DNA of 64,000 nucleotides from Brachynemurus nebulosus. Taxonomy: Eukaryota > Arthropoda > Insecta > Neuroptera > Myrmeleontidae. Made by a program: the position numbers and the translations under genes. Position 1 is the stretch's first letter, and every line of letters starts with the position of its first letter. Location: NCBI GenBank assembly GCA_035578155.1, contig JAPWDM010000005.1, positions 35,178,108 through 35,242,107 of the forward strand. The letters are read 5' to 3'. The notes beneath the pieces are model-generated. The model ran no database searches. It worked only from the letters and a program-made list of their open reading frames with translations, and was not told the origin of the DNA. Shown piece by piece: positions 47,869 to 59,812 of this stretch.

Positions 47869-48450
47869 GTAGGGGACGGAAGCCCACAGCGGGTAAGCTA
47901 AGATCGAACGCCCAAAAAAGTGGCCTTTGATCTCGATAAGTAGATCTTTTTTATATTATTGGGTATCGCTTAAGAAATTTTTATACGAGATTTAGTTATT
48001 TTTAATAAAGAAAATACAAAACCTCTGCAACAACCCGCTTTGTCCGTATAGGTATCCTAAAGCGGGTAATTCCGTTTGGGCAAAGAGGGTAAGTACATTA
48101 TGTATTTAAGTACTTTTATAATTTTTTGATATAAACTTTCTTAATCATATAGAACCACAGATCAATGAACACTATTATATTATACTACTAGACAAAGCAT
48201 AAAGCCAGTTTCTAGGCATTTTTTTTGAAGCAGGTAACAGGGGTGAGACGGGTGAAATTTAATGAAATAATATAATGCCAATTTTTGAGCAAATGCGACT
48301 ATAATTATTGCAGGATATATTTGTATACGTACGTATTTTGAAAATAAAGCGAATACCACTTTTTTTCTTTAAAAATTTTGGAGTTTTTTGCAAAGTAAAA
48401 TTTTATTATCAATATTATATTTTTACATTAATTATTTGAAAACGTAACTA

Positions 48451-51400
48451 CACGGTAAAAAATTCCAGTGTAAAATTACAGCAAATATCATTGGTTACTT
48501 TTGTACATAAAAAGTACTGTAAATTCACAGACGACTGCAATTTTACATAATTCGTGTAATATTTATCTGTAATTTTACACAATTTTTTACATAAAAATGC
48601 ATGTAATTTTACACTAATATTTAGGTAATTTAAGGGGGAGTATGTAAATAAAAAACTGTAATTTTACAGTAAAGTTTATGTATATTTACACAGTAAATTT
48701 TAAAATTACATTGTATTTATACAAAATTACACGGTGTTTTTACAAAATTACATGGTGTTTTTACAAATTTACATTGTATGTTTACAAAAGTACATATGAA
48801 ATCTGTAAGTTTACATAGTATTATTACACTAGTATATTGTAATATTACAGTATTTTTTGTAATATTACAATGTATTATCTATAGATGTACAAGAAACAAT
48901 TAGATACTTGTTTCCAGTATTAGATTACTTTTACAATTAACGATTGTTAATTATAAATAGAAGTGTAATAACTTTTGTAAATGTAATATTTTTTGTAAAA
49001 TAATACAAAAATATAAACAATTAACAATAATAAATTATTTACGTGTTTGAAAACATAGAAATTTATCACCTTAATATTTTAAGGTCACATTACACTTTCC
49101 CGCGTCAGGAAAATGGACTTTCTAGAAAGTGATTTATTGGAAAGTATCAGGTATATTTAAATAATATTATCTAAAAGTTTCAGAAAAATATTTTCTCAAA
49201 TATTTTCGAAATGATTATAACGCCAGATACTCTAATGGGTATTATACAATTTGTCAAAACTGAATTTGAATTTCTGGAAACAAGATTTGTATGCGGCGTG
49301 CACGATAACATAAAACTATTTTACCGATCGATTCAAAATTTTAATATTTTCTTCTAAACAAGAGTACCCATAAAATGGACTAGAATAAAAGGAATTGGAC
49401 AATTTTTTGTTCAGTTTTTTACGGTTTTTTTACGGAAAAAGATGCTGCATCTGAAATCATCAAATCATAATCTGTTCTGTGATTGTTGTTATGCAGAAAA
49501 AAAATTAAAATTTTCAGGCCGATCAGTTAACTGCTTTTCAAGCTGTAATATATTTTGATTAAAAAAAATTTACAAGCGTAATTTTGAAAATGCTTGCAAT
49601 TTTTCTCTGAAACTTTCAAAAAATATTATTAAAGTATATAATTCCAAGAGTATACTTTACATGTATAAAATGTCCGACTTCTCCGACCCGAAAAAATGTA
49701 ATATCGCTATACATGTCTCATGATTTTGATAAATAATATTTGAAACATATGATTTTAAAATACATACCTAACTTAAAAGATTCTATAGTTTCTGTATATA
49801 CAGATTTATAATTATTATTTATTTTATTTTATTTTTATTAAATTCTTATACATAAACACCGATTTGGTTCCAGATGTAATTATTTTGGTCTTGAATTAAT
49901 TTTGAAATGGATTTTTGTACATATTTTCGCAGACCAATTTTTCGTAATTTAAAAGTGTTTTATAACATTTTTGCTTGCATAAATCTGAACATACTTTTCC
50001 ACTGATCTCATTACGAGGTAGAGAAAAATCAGCCCATTATTTTCTAAAATACTTTTGCCTATAAATATATATGCCATTTTTTGAAAATTTATTAAATTGA
50101 ATTCCGTGTATATACCTACTTAAATTATTTATAGCTGTTAAAATATTTACTTTTAAAAATTGTTTCGATTTTATGTCTGTAACGTACAAAGACGCTAGCC
50201 ATTTTAAGCTCAGTTTCTCATCTCATCAACTCCTTTACCTTTGTAGATATCCTCAATTATCTTGAACTTCTTTAAGGGGATATTTTAGTCTAGAAATTCA
50301 AAAAAATCGATTTTCTCTTTTTAATATTTTCAAAGCTCAGACCTTTAAGAATAAGCCTCTAAAAGGGTTTACGGAAATTCGAATTATTTTCGGAGTTATG
50401 GTTATTTTTTCCCTGTGTACTGTGTATCTTTTCAGTGTTAAATTAAAATTTTTATATAAATTACTCGAAACTACTTTTTTCGATACGGTAGACATGATAT
50501 CTCAAATTTTAATGCACCAATTTACTTGAAATTTGGTACAGACCTTCTTAATACTATCCAAATTAATCCGATGTAGGGGTTTTTGGGATTATTTTTTACT
50601 ATTTTTAAAAAATTTTCAAAGTTGAAAAAAGGAGACGAAAAAATTATTTTATTTTAAATAGACTCCACCTTGTGAAAAAATTTATTTCTCCAAATCGGTT
50701 ACGTCCAACTAACTATGCATCCTTGTTTATTAAGAATTAACTAAAATTTTATGTTTTAGATCACCAGGGGAGTTGGAATCACGTCAACCAAGAGACACCT
50801 TTTTTTTCATTCCCCACTTTGCCGGCATGTACCGATTTCAATTTTAAATTTTTTTAAAAATTGTTATACATTTTTATACTTTTTAAATATCAATAAAAAA
50901 CTGGTAAAAAATGAGTCCTAAAAATGTTTACTGTTTTTTTTTTTTTTTTGATTACGCCCGTAAAATCACCTTAAAATCGAACCTCTAGAGTAGAATACCC
51001 CCTTAATATACATACAGTTTGTGAATTTTCTTTATGTGTATCATGAAAACAATTTATTGTTAACATTGCAGTAACTTATCTTAATTTTAACCCATAATTA
51101 AGTTATAATTTTTACATCAGCTAATAAGGTTAGGTATATACTTTTGAGGAGAAAATTTAAAATTTGGCAATTGAACAAGGAAATTCCTTAAAAATAATAA
51201 CAATAATAACCAATAATACACATATTTAAAATAACAAAAGTCACTATTATATTATTTTATTTTACACATAAACACAAGACATCACTAATTTTTTTACGAC
51301 AGATTCATGCCATATTTCAACAAAGAAAAATGCACATTCACGGACACACAACCTACAATTTTTACACAAATTTTTTTTTATACACAAATTTATAAATTTA

Positions 51401-51898
51401 TACTTTTAATTTATTATTTATTTAAAAAATTGTAATTTTTCAAGCAGTGTATTAATCAAACATAAATGTATAATTACTATTAATTACATTAATTTAAACA
51501 GTTAGAAAACACAATCTTTATAATACACGTAGATATATTCGAGGACGCCATACAGAATAAATATGATGAATGATAAAATGAGCATGATCATGACGTCGTA
51601 AATACACAAAAGTTATGTGATTTTACACAAATATTGTATTATTACGTAATTATTGTGTAAATTTACATTTTTAACGGTTAATTTTGTAATTTCAGATTTT
51701 AAAAATGTATTTTTCCTTAAAAAAAATGTAAAACTACACAAAAATTGAATTTTAAGTTGGAAATTTCCATACTTTTACAGAAGTTTTGTAAAAATTCAGT
51801 AAATTTCATGTAGCGAATATTTTTACATTAAAATTACCTTATTTTTACCTTATTTTTCATGTAAAAGTAATGTAAATTTACCTCCATTTTTATCAGTG
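48451..51898 (+). mobile_element. 3.4-kb TA-flanked element with subterminal arrays (nested)
   Basis: The ends CACGGTAAAAAATTCCAG and CATTTTTATCAGTG are worn inverted repeats, flanked by TA (48449-48450, 51899-51900). Copies A and B show the uninterrupted sequence (GTTACTACGGATACC in B, complemented). Several hundred bases at each end are filled with GTGTAAAATTACA/TGTAATTTTACA-type motifs, as in the 4.2-kb element at 40634. There is no open frame of length and the internal sequence is AT-rich. It is likely a non-autonomous member of the same superfamily as 40634. Confidence 0.75.
50276..51002 (+). mobile_element. TTAA-flanked element, fourth nesting level
   Basis: TTAA (50272-50275), then GGGGATATTTTAGTCTAGA. 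The right end CTCTAGAGTAGAATACCCCC is followed by TTAA (51003-51006). The ends pair over about 25 bp. The 727-bp interior has non-coding phrases of the same style as the TTAA elements at 11646 and 32848 (GGAGTTATGGTTATTTT). It lies inside the 48451 element. Confidence 0.78.
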
Positions 51899-52464
51899 TA
51901 CGGTTACCATCCATTATTATATATGACAGAATACTATTAAGGTCGGAACTTGGTCGTAACTGGTTGCCTCAATTACACATTTATATTATTAGTCTATATA
52001 ATATAATATATAATATGTTCACTGGTCTGTGTATAGAACTTAACAATAATAATAATTAAGTAAAAAAAAATTAAAAAAAGACAAAAATAGCTAATAAATT
52101 TATAACGATTAATTGTAACTTTCTTTACAACCTCCATATTACTTCAGGATTTCACATCAAAATCACTACAAACAAGGTAGAAATATTTCTTAAAGCTTTT
52201 TCCCTCATTTCGTCGTAAAAAGAAGATTTTTTATTTTTCTTATCCCCTTTGCAAACAGTTTTTTCCATTAAGATGCTTCTATTTTGTCTACCCGCTTTGC
52301 CCAAAAAGATGCTTAACTAGGACATTAAACGATGACACAAGCGTTAAAGTGCAACTGATTAATATTGGTTGATATTCGGTCAATCTCGGTATACACACGA
52401 CCTGATAAAAACATTCGATACAACGATATACAAGCGCTTACCCGCTTTGAACGACCTTCCCCTA

Positions 52465-54083
52465 AATAGGTATAATTTAGAAAACTAGAATCGTCATATG
52501 TGATCGGTCCGGTAAAATTAGCCAAGATTTTACGGGGTTGTGACTGAAAAAGGTTGAGAAATGCTGCACCAGGTTTACTTTACTATATACGGAATACTCA
52601 AAATAATTTTCCTTAAAAAAACAATAAAATTATGTACAAACAGAGTCCGGATAAACTGACATGTTTGTGTAGCTTGAGCGCATCTAGTAGAATTTCGTAT
52701 CCCCTTCATGTAAAAGTTCATAGCGAATAAATTAATATTGCTTTTAAGCGAATTAATTATTCAATATGCACTCGGTATAAAAACAGAGAGAAGGTTCAAA
52801 AATAAATTTTACCTTTGTTTATTTTCATTGAAAATTATTTTTTTACGTTACTTAAAGTTGTTTTAATTCATCCTGTGTATTACTTACTCATACATTTAGT
52901 ATTTCCTAAAATAAAATTTCCTTGAATGTATTTTTCCGTCTTAAATGACTTTTCACGTTTAGCGGAAGTACATATACGCACCTTCCATCATCGTTTTACA
53001 TTATCCACCTTTTCGAAATTCTCGTATAAACTAATTAGCACATTTACAATGCTTTGGGAATAATAAAAATTTAGTTCTCTTAAAAGTTGCACAAGTTTAC
53101 GTAATATTTTAAATTTTCTGAAAATTTTCCTTTAAAATTAAATTAACAAAAATTAATCTTTTGAGAACTTGCTTATGTGACTGCAAGTTTTTTTGCGTTA
53201 CTTTTACTTATTTATTTTTTATTTTTAAAAAAAAAAGTTAATGAAAAGTATCTACTATATACACGTCTACAATTTCGTAAACTAGAAGAAAACTAAAGTC
53301 GATTAAACAGGGAAACAACATTTTAGAAATTCAGTTTGGTGTCATTTTCATTTTGAAAAATAGTTTATAGATTACTAGATGTTTAGTAGGTACCAAATCT
53401 TCGTAATTTCTTCAATATTGTCTCTAAAGTGCTTTTAGCATCAATTTAACAGAAAAAGCGTCAAAGTGAATGTCACAGAAAATTTAATCCTAAACATCGT
53501 TTTGGAATTATGATATAATCTTCAATTTTTTAGTATTTTGCATTAAAATTTGACAAAAAAGAACCCTTATGGAACCAGTTCGGTGTCTGTTCTTACACAT
53601 ATCAGTTTCAAATTCATGTTTTGTTAATTACAACAGTTTCACTGACATACAATTATCTTAATTATGGGTAAATTTATGTTTAAAATCAAATATTATTCTA
53701 TATAAAATTCTATATAAAATCAGCTCCTCACTGGGCTTTGCTGCGCTCGCCAAACCACTCTAAAGTAATCATATTCATATTCCAAACTTTGAGTTCTTTC
53801 CGTAGATATACCTCTATTGGTAGTTTCAAGACTACTCCAGGTTCAGCTTTTTTGCTACACCAGCATCCTGGAATATGATTCTTTCTCTAAAATTACCACT
53901 GAAAATATTGTTAATATTTGTAGAAATAATAAATATTTTGTCAATGATAAACAAACGATGTAAATAGCAAAAATTAAAAGAAACTGCATAGCCATAATTT
54001 CGAAAACTTAATTAATTTGAATAGTCGTTTGAAATTCACAATCAATTAGAACCATCTGACTGATAACAATTTCCTGTACCTAC
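52465..54083. other. AT-rich stretch, no gene recognised
   Basis: Short chance frames only. A GC-richer phrase, GGGCTTTGCTGCGCTCGCC, near 53734 resembles worn arthropod repeat sequence. Confidence 0.3.
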
Positions 54084-54195
<112 letters not shown>

Positions 54196-54433
54196 TCTTA
54201 CCAATCTATTAACCAAGCAATAATATGAATAGACAACACAAAACACAAACTTGTTTATTCTCTCCTACCAACTCAAATAGCCCCAAATTATATTCATAAA
54301 TATCAATCAAATGTTTACTCAAATAAACTATTGTATTTGATTTCATTCCATCGCATCACATCCATTCACTATTAGAAATGGTTGTCGGTAAGTTAGTTAA
54401 CTACGCGCGGCTTTATCGATACTGTAATTCAAC

Positions 54434-54653
54434 CAGGGCCGTAGAGAGAAATGGCGGGCCCCCAGAATTTCTTAAAAATTTCTTAAAACACACCTTTAAA
54501 AGTTTCTCCCCGAAAAAATAGCAAAAATAAATGATGAACAAAAAAAAAAAATTTTTACTTTTTTCTGGACCCCTACTGACTGCCACGGGCCTCCTCTTCC
54601 AACCCGGGCCCCGGGGCTACAACCCTAGCTACCCCACACTCTCGTCGGGCCTG
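54434..54653 (+). mobile_element. hAT-type miniature element, TSD AATTCAAC
   Basis: The left end CAGGGCCGTAGAGAGAAATG and right end ACTCTCGTCGGGCCTG are inverted repeats flanked by perfect 8-bp repeats AATTCAAC (54426-54433, 54654-54661). At 220 bp it is GC-rich at both ends and AT-rich in the middle. A 96-codon frame crossing its right half is composed of element and flank and is not a gene. Truncated relatives occur at 1, 1588 and 63450. Confidence 0.9.
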
Positions 54654-54661
54654 AATTCAAC

Positions 54662-55253
54662 AACGGATACACACAGTATCCTTTTGCTGCACCAACACAC
54701 AGTATATTTTCAGAAATCAAAAGTTGGTATCCAGACCTTTCCTTCCGACATTCCTTCCGGCACATTGATTACATTTCAGATTATTTGTGCGTTGGACGTT
54801 GGCGTTGCCTTAGTTGATTAGAAGGATATATTATTTGCTGTCTCCCTTAATTACAAAACTTTTCATTCTTCGGTAATGGCACAATGTATTGTATTATGTA
54901 CCGGGCATATATTTGTAATAGTATTTATAAATTTACGGATTAATATTGTCTGAGCGGTTTGATTCCCTTTTGCGTTATTAACAACGCTTGAAATTTCATT
55001 AAAATCAGATTTAGGAAGGCTTTTACTTTTTGTTGTTCATGAATATTTTTTTATAATAATAACTGATGTACAGAATGTTTAATGATAAATATTTTATAAT
55101 AGGGTACTTGATTATATTCAAAATTTGTTTTAATTCTTAAATATATTCAACTTTAGTAGTGACAAATAACAATACGCTGCTAATACGGTGCGGCACACAG
55201 CTTCCTCGTTCTTGTAGTCGACTTTTGTACAATATCCAAAGTAATTAAATATG
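54662..55253. other. AT-rich stretch, no gene recognised
   Basis: Nothing recognisable. Confidence 0.3.
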
Positions 55254-55337
55254 TTTCACGAAGAATTTTTTCAACCTTCTCCCAAATTGCGTGGACTAGG
55301 TTGATTTGGGAGAAGGTTGAAAAAATTCTTCGTGAAA
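55254..55337. repeat. Perfect 34-bp-arm inverted repeat
   Basis: The arms 55254-55287 (TTTCACGAAGAATTTTTTCA...) and 55304-55337 are exactly complementary around a 16-base loop. The 14-mer GTAATTAAATATGT occurs directly repeated on both sides (55241-55254 and 55365-55378). This pattern suggests a recent inverted duplication at a break, or a small element. Confidence 0.92.
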
Positions 55338-55408
55338 TTTATATATCCCAAAAAAAATATTGTTGTAATTAAATATGTGTTGAGCAACCGACAAAGTACT
55401 ATTTTTCG

Positions 55409-55486
55409 CTTTAAAGTAAAAAGTAAAAGTCCTCGGCAAACCGATATTTTACGCTTTCTTTATAGACCGCAGAAGCCTTCTTTCTA
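55409..55486 (+). repeat. Left arm of a separated inverted repeat
   Basis: CTTTAAAGTAAAAAGTAAAA, then GTCCTCGGCAAACCGATATTTTAC and GCCTTCTTTCTAC, is repeated in inverse orientation at 56733-56810 with about 80% identity. The intervening 1.25 kb contains a GACGGATAGACAGACACC phrase and the tRNA-like segment at 56040. The pair may mark an old transposon of about 1.4 kb. Confidence 0.65.
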
Positions 55487-56039
55487 CTATATGAGTGTAG
55501 AAAAAAATTTTTACCTACATTCTGACTGTACTAGTTCAGAACCCCTTTCACTATATTCAATATTTAAAGTGATTTTGTGCTTAATTGCTTCATAATTTTT
55601 TGTATATATTATTAAAGTGATGTTTGAAATGAGAATAACCTTAATTCCAAGATTTCCATCAATTATATACCCTGGAATTATATTACCGTCGCCGTCGTAC
55701 AGTTCATAAAAATTTGTCGAAATTCAAAATATTTAAAGACTAAATTATAAAATAATAATAAAATATATTTTACAGACTATCTCAAAATTCGATGAAACTA
55801 AGAACCAAACCGCATAATCTTTGAAAATTTCATTAAAAATAATCGAATAGTTCAGAAATTATGCCACTTGGTGCAGTCTGACGACACATAGACGGATAGA
55901 CAGACACCAAATCAAAATGGTTCAGGAACCTCTTAAACGTGAAATGTGCTTAAAAATTTCTTTTAAATAATAATAATTCTGCTTAACGTCTGTTTTACGA
56001 TTTCAAGTCTACACCAGATTTCTCGTCTACTTTATTCTC

Positions 56040-56165
56040 GTCTAATTCAACAACCTGCATGAGCATAGTCGGTTGTTGAATTCGAACTCTCGATCTATCA
56101 GTCAGCAAGTACCACTTACCATTGCCTAAACACTGCTTTTGGCATTAAGTATTCAAAAAATTTGC
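56040..56165 (-). repeat. tRNA-derived, SINE-like segment
   Basis: On the minus strand GTGTTTAGGCAATGG is followed about 40 bp later by GAGTTCGAATTCAAC, matching the positions of tRNA A and B boxes. It aligns with the tRNA-like part of the 474-bp units at 42445. A full cloverleaf cannot be drawn. The segment also contains an ATTCAACAACC/GGTTGTTGAAT hairpin at 56046-56082. Confidence 0.5.
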
Positions 56166-56732
56166 CATTTGTTGCACCATTAATTTTAACAAAATTATGA
56201 TAGTAAAATATATTTTTTTAAATTGTTTCGCAAATGGATATTGCCATGAAGTAAAAACTTCATAAAACACCAAATAAAATTTTTATTTTCTGTTTCGAAA
56301 TAATAAAAAAAATTTGCCGATAAAATTCCCATTTCTATTTTAATACATGTATATTTTTATTATAATATTTATATTAAATACTCTATGTAGTCAGTCTAGT
56401 CAAATAAAAAAAATGTTTGATGTTGTTATACTAATTTTTAAATTAGTATTTTTCGAAAATTACATTTATGAACAAAATACCGATTGAGACATAATTTATA
56501 TCTTGATTTGTTCTGTCTGCAATGCAGATATTTGTATATAAGTAGGCCGGGAAAGATATCCAATCTTGGAGCTGTTTCATGTACACAAGTAAAATGAATA
56601 AATCGGCAATTTTCTAATGTGAGTTGTAACAAATATTCAGAATGCAGAACTAGTACAGCCAGAAGGTAATGAGACCGTACATTTTGGATGACTATGATTT
56701 TTAAGAAAAATTTTTTTTTTACAATCATATAA

Positions 56733-56810
56733 TAGAAAGAAGGCTTTTGCGCTCTGCGAAGAAAGTGTAAAATATCTGTTTGCCGAGGACTATTAATTTT
56801 TGCTTTAAAG
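56733..56810 (-). repeat. Right arm of a separated inverted repeat
   Basis: Inverse copy of 55409-55486: TAGAAAGAAGGCTTTTGCGC through TTTGCCGAGGAC to GCTTTAAAG. Confidence 0.65.
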
Positions 56811-57038
56811 TAAAATACATTTACTCATGAGAATGACGTACATTCTCAATCGAGCGGCAATGTACCAAATACACAAATAGCTATTAAAGGGTTTACTCTG
56901 AGTGTAAAATTGGGTTTACTATTGTAGATCGGACACCATCTTGATAATTACTAAATTATCTGTTTGTTTAAAGCGGTTATTCAGGGTTAGAAGTTACAAA
57001 AAGACACATTTTCAATAATTTTTCCTAGAAAAACCGTA

Positions 57039-57709
57039 GGGGAAGATCGCCCAAAGCGGGTACCCCTCTTAAAGCGGGTAAGCGCTTGTATATCGTTGTA
57101 TCGAATGTTTTTGTCAGGTCGTGTGTTTACCGAGAGTAACCGAAAATCAACCAATATCAGTCAGTTCCACTTGAACGCTTGTGTCGTTTTATGTCCTAGT
57201 TAAATTTCGTCAAATTTTTTTGTTGAATTTGTTAAAAATTTTGACGATAAATATTCTGTGACTAGCCACAAACATTTTTATTTGTAATCTTTTTGGCATT
57301 ACCGTATTATGTTATCATCATTTGACTTTTAATGTAGAAAAAGATAGATATGTATCGGCTTTCATTTTAAAATTATTCTAAGTTAACAAAATTAAGTCTT
57401 TTTGGGCAAAGCTGATATACACCAATGTGGAGGTTGTAAAGAAAGTGAATTTAAATACATAATGTACTTACATGCTTTGCGCAAAGAGGATTATCCGCTT
57501 TAAGATACCTATACGGGTAAAGCGGGTTTTTGCAGAGGTTTTCTATTTTCTTTATTAAAAATAAATTTCGTATACAAATTTCTTAAGCGAAGTTTCATTT
57601 TAAAGTTTGATAACTATTCTGATAATATAAAAAAGATCTGCTTATCGAGGTCAAAAGCTACTTTTTTGGGCGTTTAATCCTAGCTAACCCGTTTTGGGCT
57701 ACCTTCCCC
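57039..57709 (-). mobile_element. GGGGAAGG-ended element R2, complete
   Basis: TA-GGGGAAGATCGCCCAAAG at the left and TTTTGGGCTACCTTCCCC-TA at the right. TA is on both sides (57037-57038, 57710-57711). It matches R1 (47872) in inverse orientation, including CAGGTCGTGTGTnTACCGAG and TATCGTTGTATCGAATGTTT. Relative to R1 it lacks the segment that contains the hAT insertion site. The 671 bp are non-coding. Confidence 0.85.
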
Positions 57710-57711
57710 TA

Positions 57712-59319
57712 TATGCAATCGTAAATCGTATATTTAGTTGACAGAATAAATATCCTCATAATATTTGCTATTTTGCTAAATCCATAAAAACAATTAATTT
57801 TACGGAACACTACTAACACAAGTCAAAGTTTGGTCATTGGAAGATGACGTATCTACTGTACTAATAGTCGCTTTTTTATCACTATCGAAAGTTATTTGTA
57901 TCACAGCACGGTATATTGTGTGCTCACTATAACCTACATAATGGTACCAATTGATTTGAAACACAGTTAGTTCGATCTGTTAGTAACAATTTACGTAATA
58001 ATTTTTCATTCTGTATAATAACAAAAAGTTTTCGTTACTTTTAGAATTTGTTGCAAAAAAACTCTACCAATTACCTTTTGCTATGTTTCTATAAATAAGT
58101 CAAAAATGACAGATATAAACACATAAAACGATAAGTACATTTTAAAACTTTACATGGGTATTTCTCAAAATTACGTTTTACCAAAACTGTGGATAAGATA
58201 AATCCAGCAATTCCAGCGATATACAAGATTTTTTAAATCGGTTAACAAATATATTTTTATAAACAAATTAAGGTTGATTCTTTCGTCGATTTCCAAATTG
58301 TTCCCCAAACTGATACTGTTTAAAGATAAATTAATTATTTTAAAATAATCTTGTGTACCGTTTCACTAATTAAATTTTTGGCGGCTGTTTGAAAGTTGTT
58401 ATACCACCCACCATGAACCTCTTCGAAAAAAAACTACTGTGTTTGATCTGTACCTGCTCTGTCTTTTTGTTTTCTAAATTGGGGTAATTTTTTTTTATGT
58501 ATCTCAGATCGCGTTTAATACACTCTAAAAAGTTTTATATGGATTGCGTTATCCGTTACCGAGAAAAAAAATTCTCGAATGAAACCTTCTTCTCTGACAT
58601 TTCAGTGATGTAACGCCTTAAGAAACAAAGTTATTCCCTTTACATCATTGAGCTAGGTAATAATTTGTGAATAAATGCCTTACAGTTATAACATAAGATC
58701 TTAAGATATTTTAAGTGAATTTTATGAAGATTATAAAGAAAATTAATAAAATAATATTTTTACAGTAGATAGTATTTATTATAAATACTTCATTATCTTT
58801 ACACTCTTCGTACTTACCAAAAATTATTAAAAATTTGTGATTTAGTATTAAAAATCTGTTCGTGTAATAATATCCATGTTGCTGCTAATTATACATACGA
58901 TTTTTTTTATGAAAAAAGCTTACTATGAGCTTCACTTTAGCGAACATATCCTGTTTTGTAATTAGTTTTTAGGTTAACATTCTTTTTTCAAAACTGCATA
59001 GAACCGCAATAGAAGCCATACGTACGCAGTATATAATGCAATCAATGTTTGAGTAATTAAATTTTTTGAATCTCGTGAGTTTTTCATTTAGTCTAATAAA
59101 ATCCATAGAAGAATTATTATTTAATTACAAGGCACCATACAATACATAACCCTATTGTTTTTTTCCCGTATACAGAAGTTTACGCTTCATGTGTGATATG
59201 TATATAATACGTACAGTATGTTCCGTTATTGTTGGCCTTGAGAAATTTTTATCTAATTTTGAAAACTATGACAAAAAATTTAAAAATAACTCTTTTATCT
59301 CTTTGACGGCCATAAATAT
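57712..59319. other. AT-rich stretch, no gene recognised
   Basis: Short chance frames only. Confidence 0.3.
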
Positions 59320-59530
59320 AGGAAGCGGACAGATTTGGACAAGTCAGGATCGTAGTTGTTGCAAAAAATTTTTCAACTAAATTATAATTATGAAATTGTG
59401 TACATTTTAATGAATGTAACTGGTCAAAAATTTAATTTTTCACCATTTAAAATATTAACGACATTTTTTATTTGACAAAAATAAAACAACTCAGAAAAAA
59501 AAGTTGTTTAAAAATTTGTTTAAAAATTGT
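59320..59530 (+). repeat. Dispersed repeat shared with 10690-10890
   Basis: See the partner copy. The conserved 3' part is ACATTTTTTATTTGACAAAA followed by AAAAAAGTTGTT. The class is unknown. Confidence 0.6.
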
Positions 59531-59812
59531 TTGTTGAGCGCAACATCCAGCAGTTCTATTCTTATTTGGACAATACATATGTAGTTTTTCTTAGAATACT
59601 CACAATATGTTTCATGTAGTAGCCAGGAGCGGATTACATAGTAGGGCAGTTTTTTTTATTAATTTCTCAAAAAGTGCCTCCCGGATTTTGATGAAACTTT
59701 TTTTGAGAGTAGGAACATATTATGAACAATATTTGGTATTTTCTTCATAGTTGTCATTTCATTCCAACTGTACGAAAAATAATAATGAAAAATATTTTTA
59801 TTAATTTTCAAC

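Larger units (their letters stand above)
48156..52031 (+). mobile_element. CACAGACC hAT-type element, copy C (3.9 kb, nested)
   Basis: The ends CACAGATCAATGAACACTA and TTCACTGGTCTGTG are flanked by perfect 8-bp repeats TATAGAAC (48148-48155, 52032-52039). The related element at 63693-64000 has the uninterrupted site (ATCATATAGAACTTAATAAT near 63970), so the insertion point is directly proved. Most of the length is the nested element at 48451; the remaining ~430 bp equals copies A, B and D. Confidence 0.92.
47872..52462 (+). mobile_element. GGGGAAGG-ended element R1, host of nested insertions
   Basis: The left end TA-GGGGACGGAAGCCC and right end GAACGACCTTCCCC-TA pair as inverted repeats and continue into AGCGGGTAAGC and GCGCTTACCCGCT. 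TA is present on both sides (47870-47871, 52463-52464). Two relatives occur at 57039-57709 and 63693-64000. The body is about 707 bp once the 3.9-kb hAT-like insert is subtracted. Repeated AAAGCGGGTAA phrases lie at both ends. A Tc1/mariner-type TA target is inferred; no transposase is seen. Confidence 0.8.

Noticed and set aside
54531..54821. 96-codon frame as a small protein
   Set aside because: It spans the right end of the hAT-type element, its duplication and flanking DNA, so it cannot be an ancestral gene.
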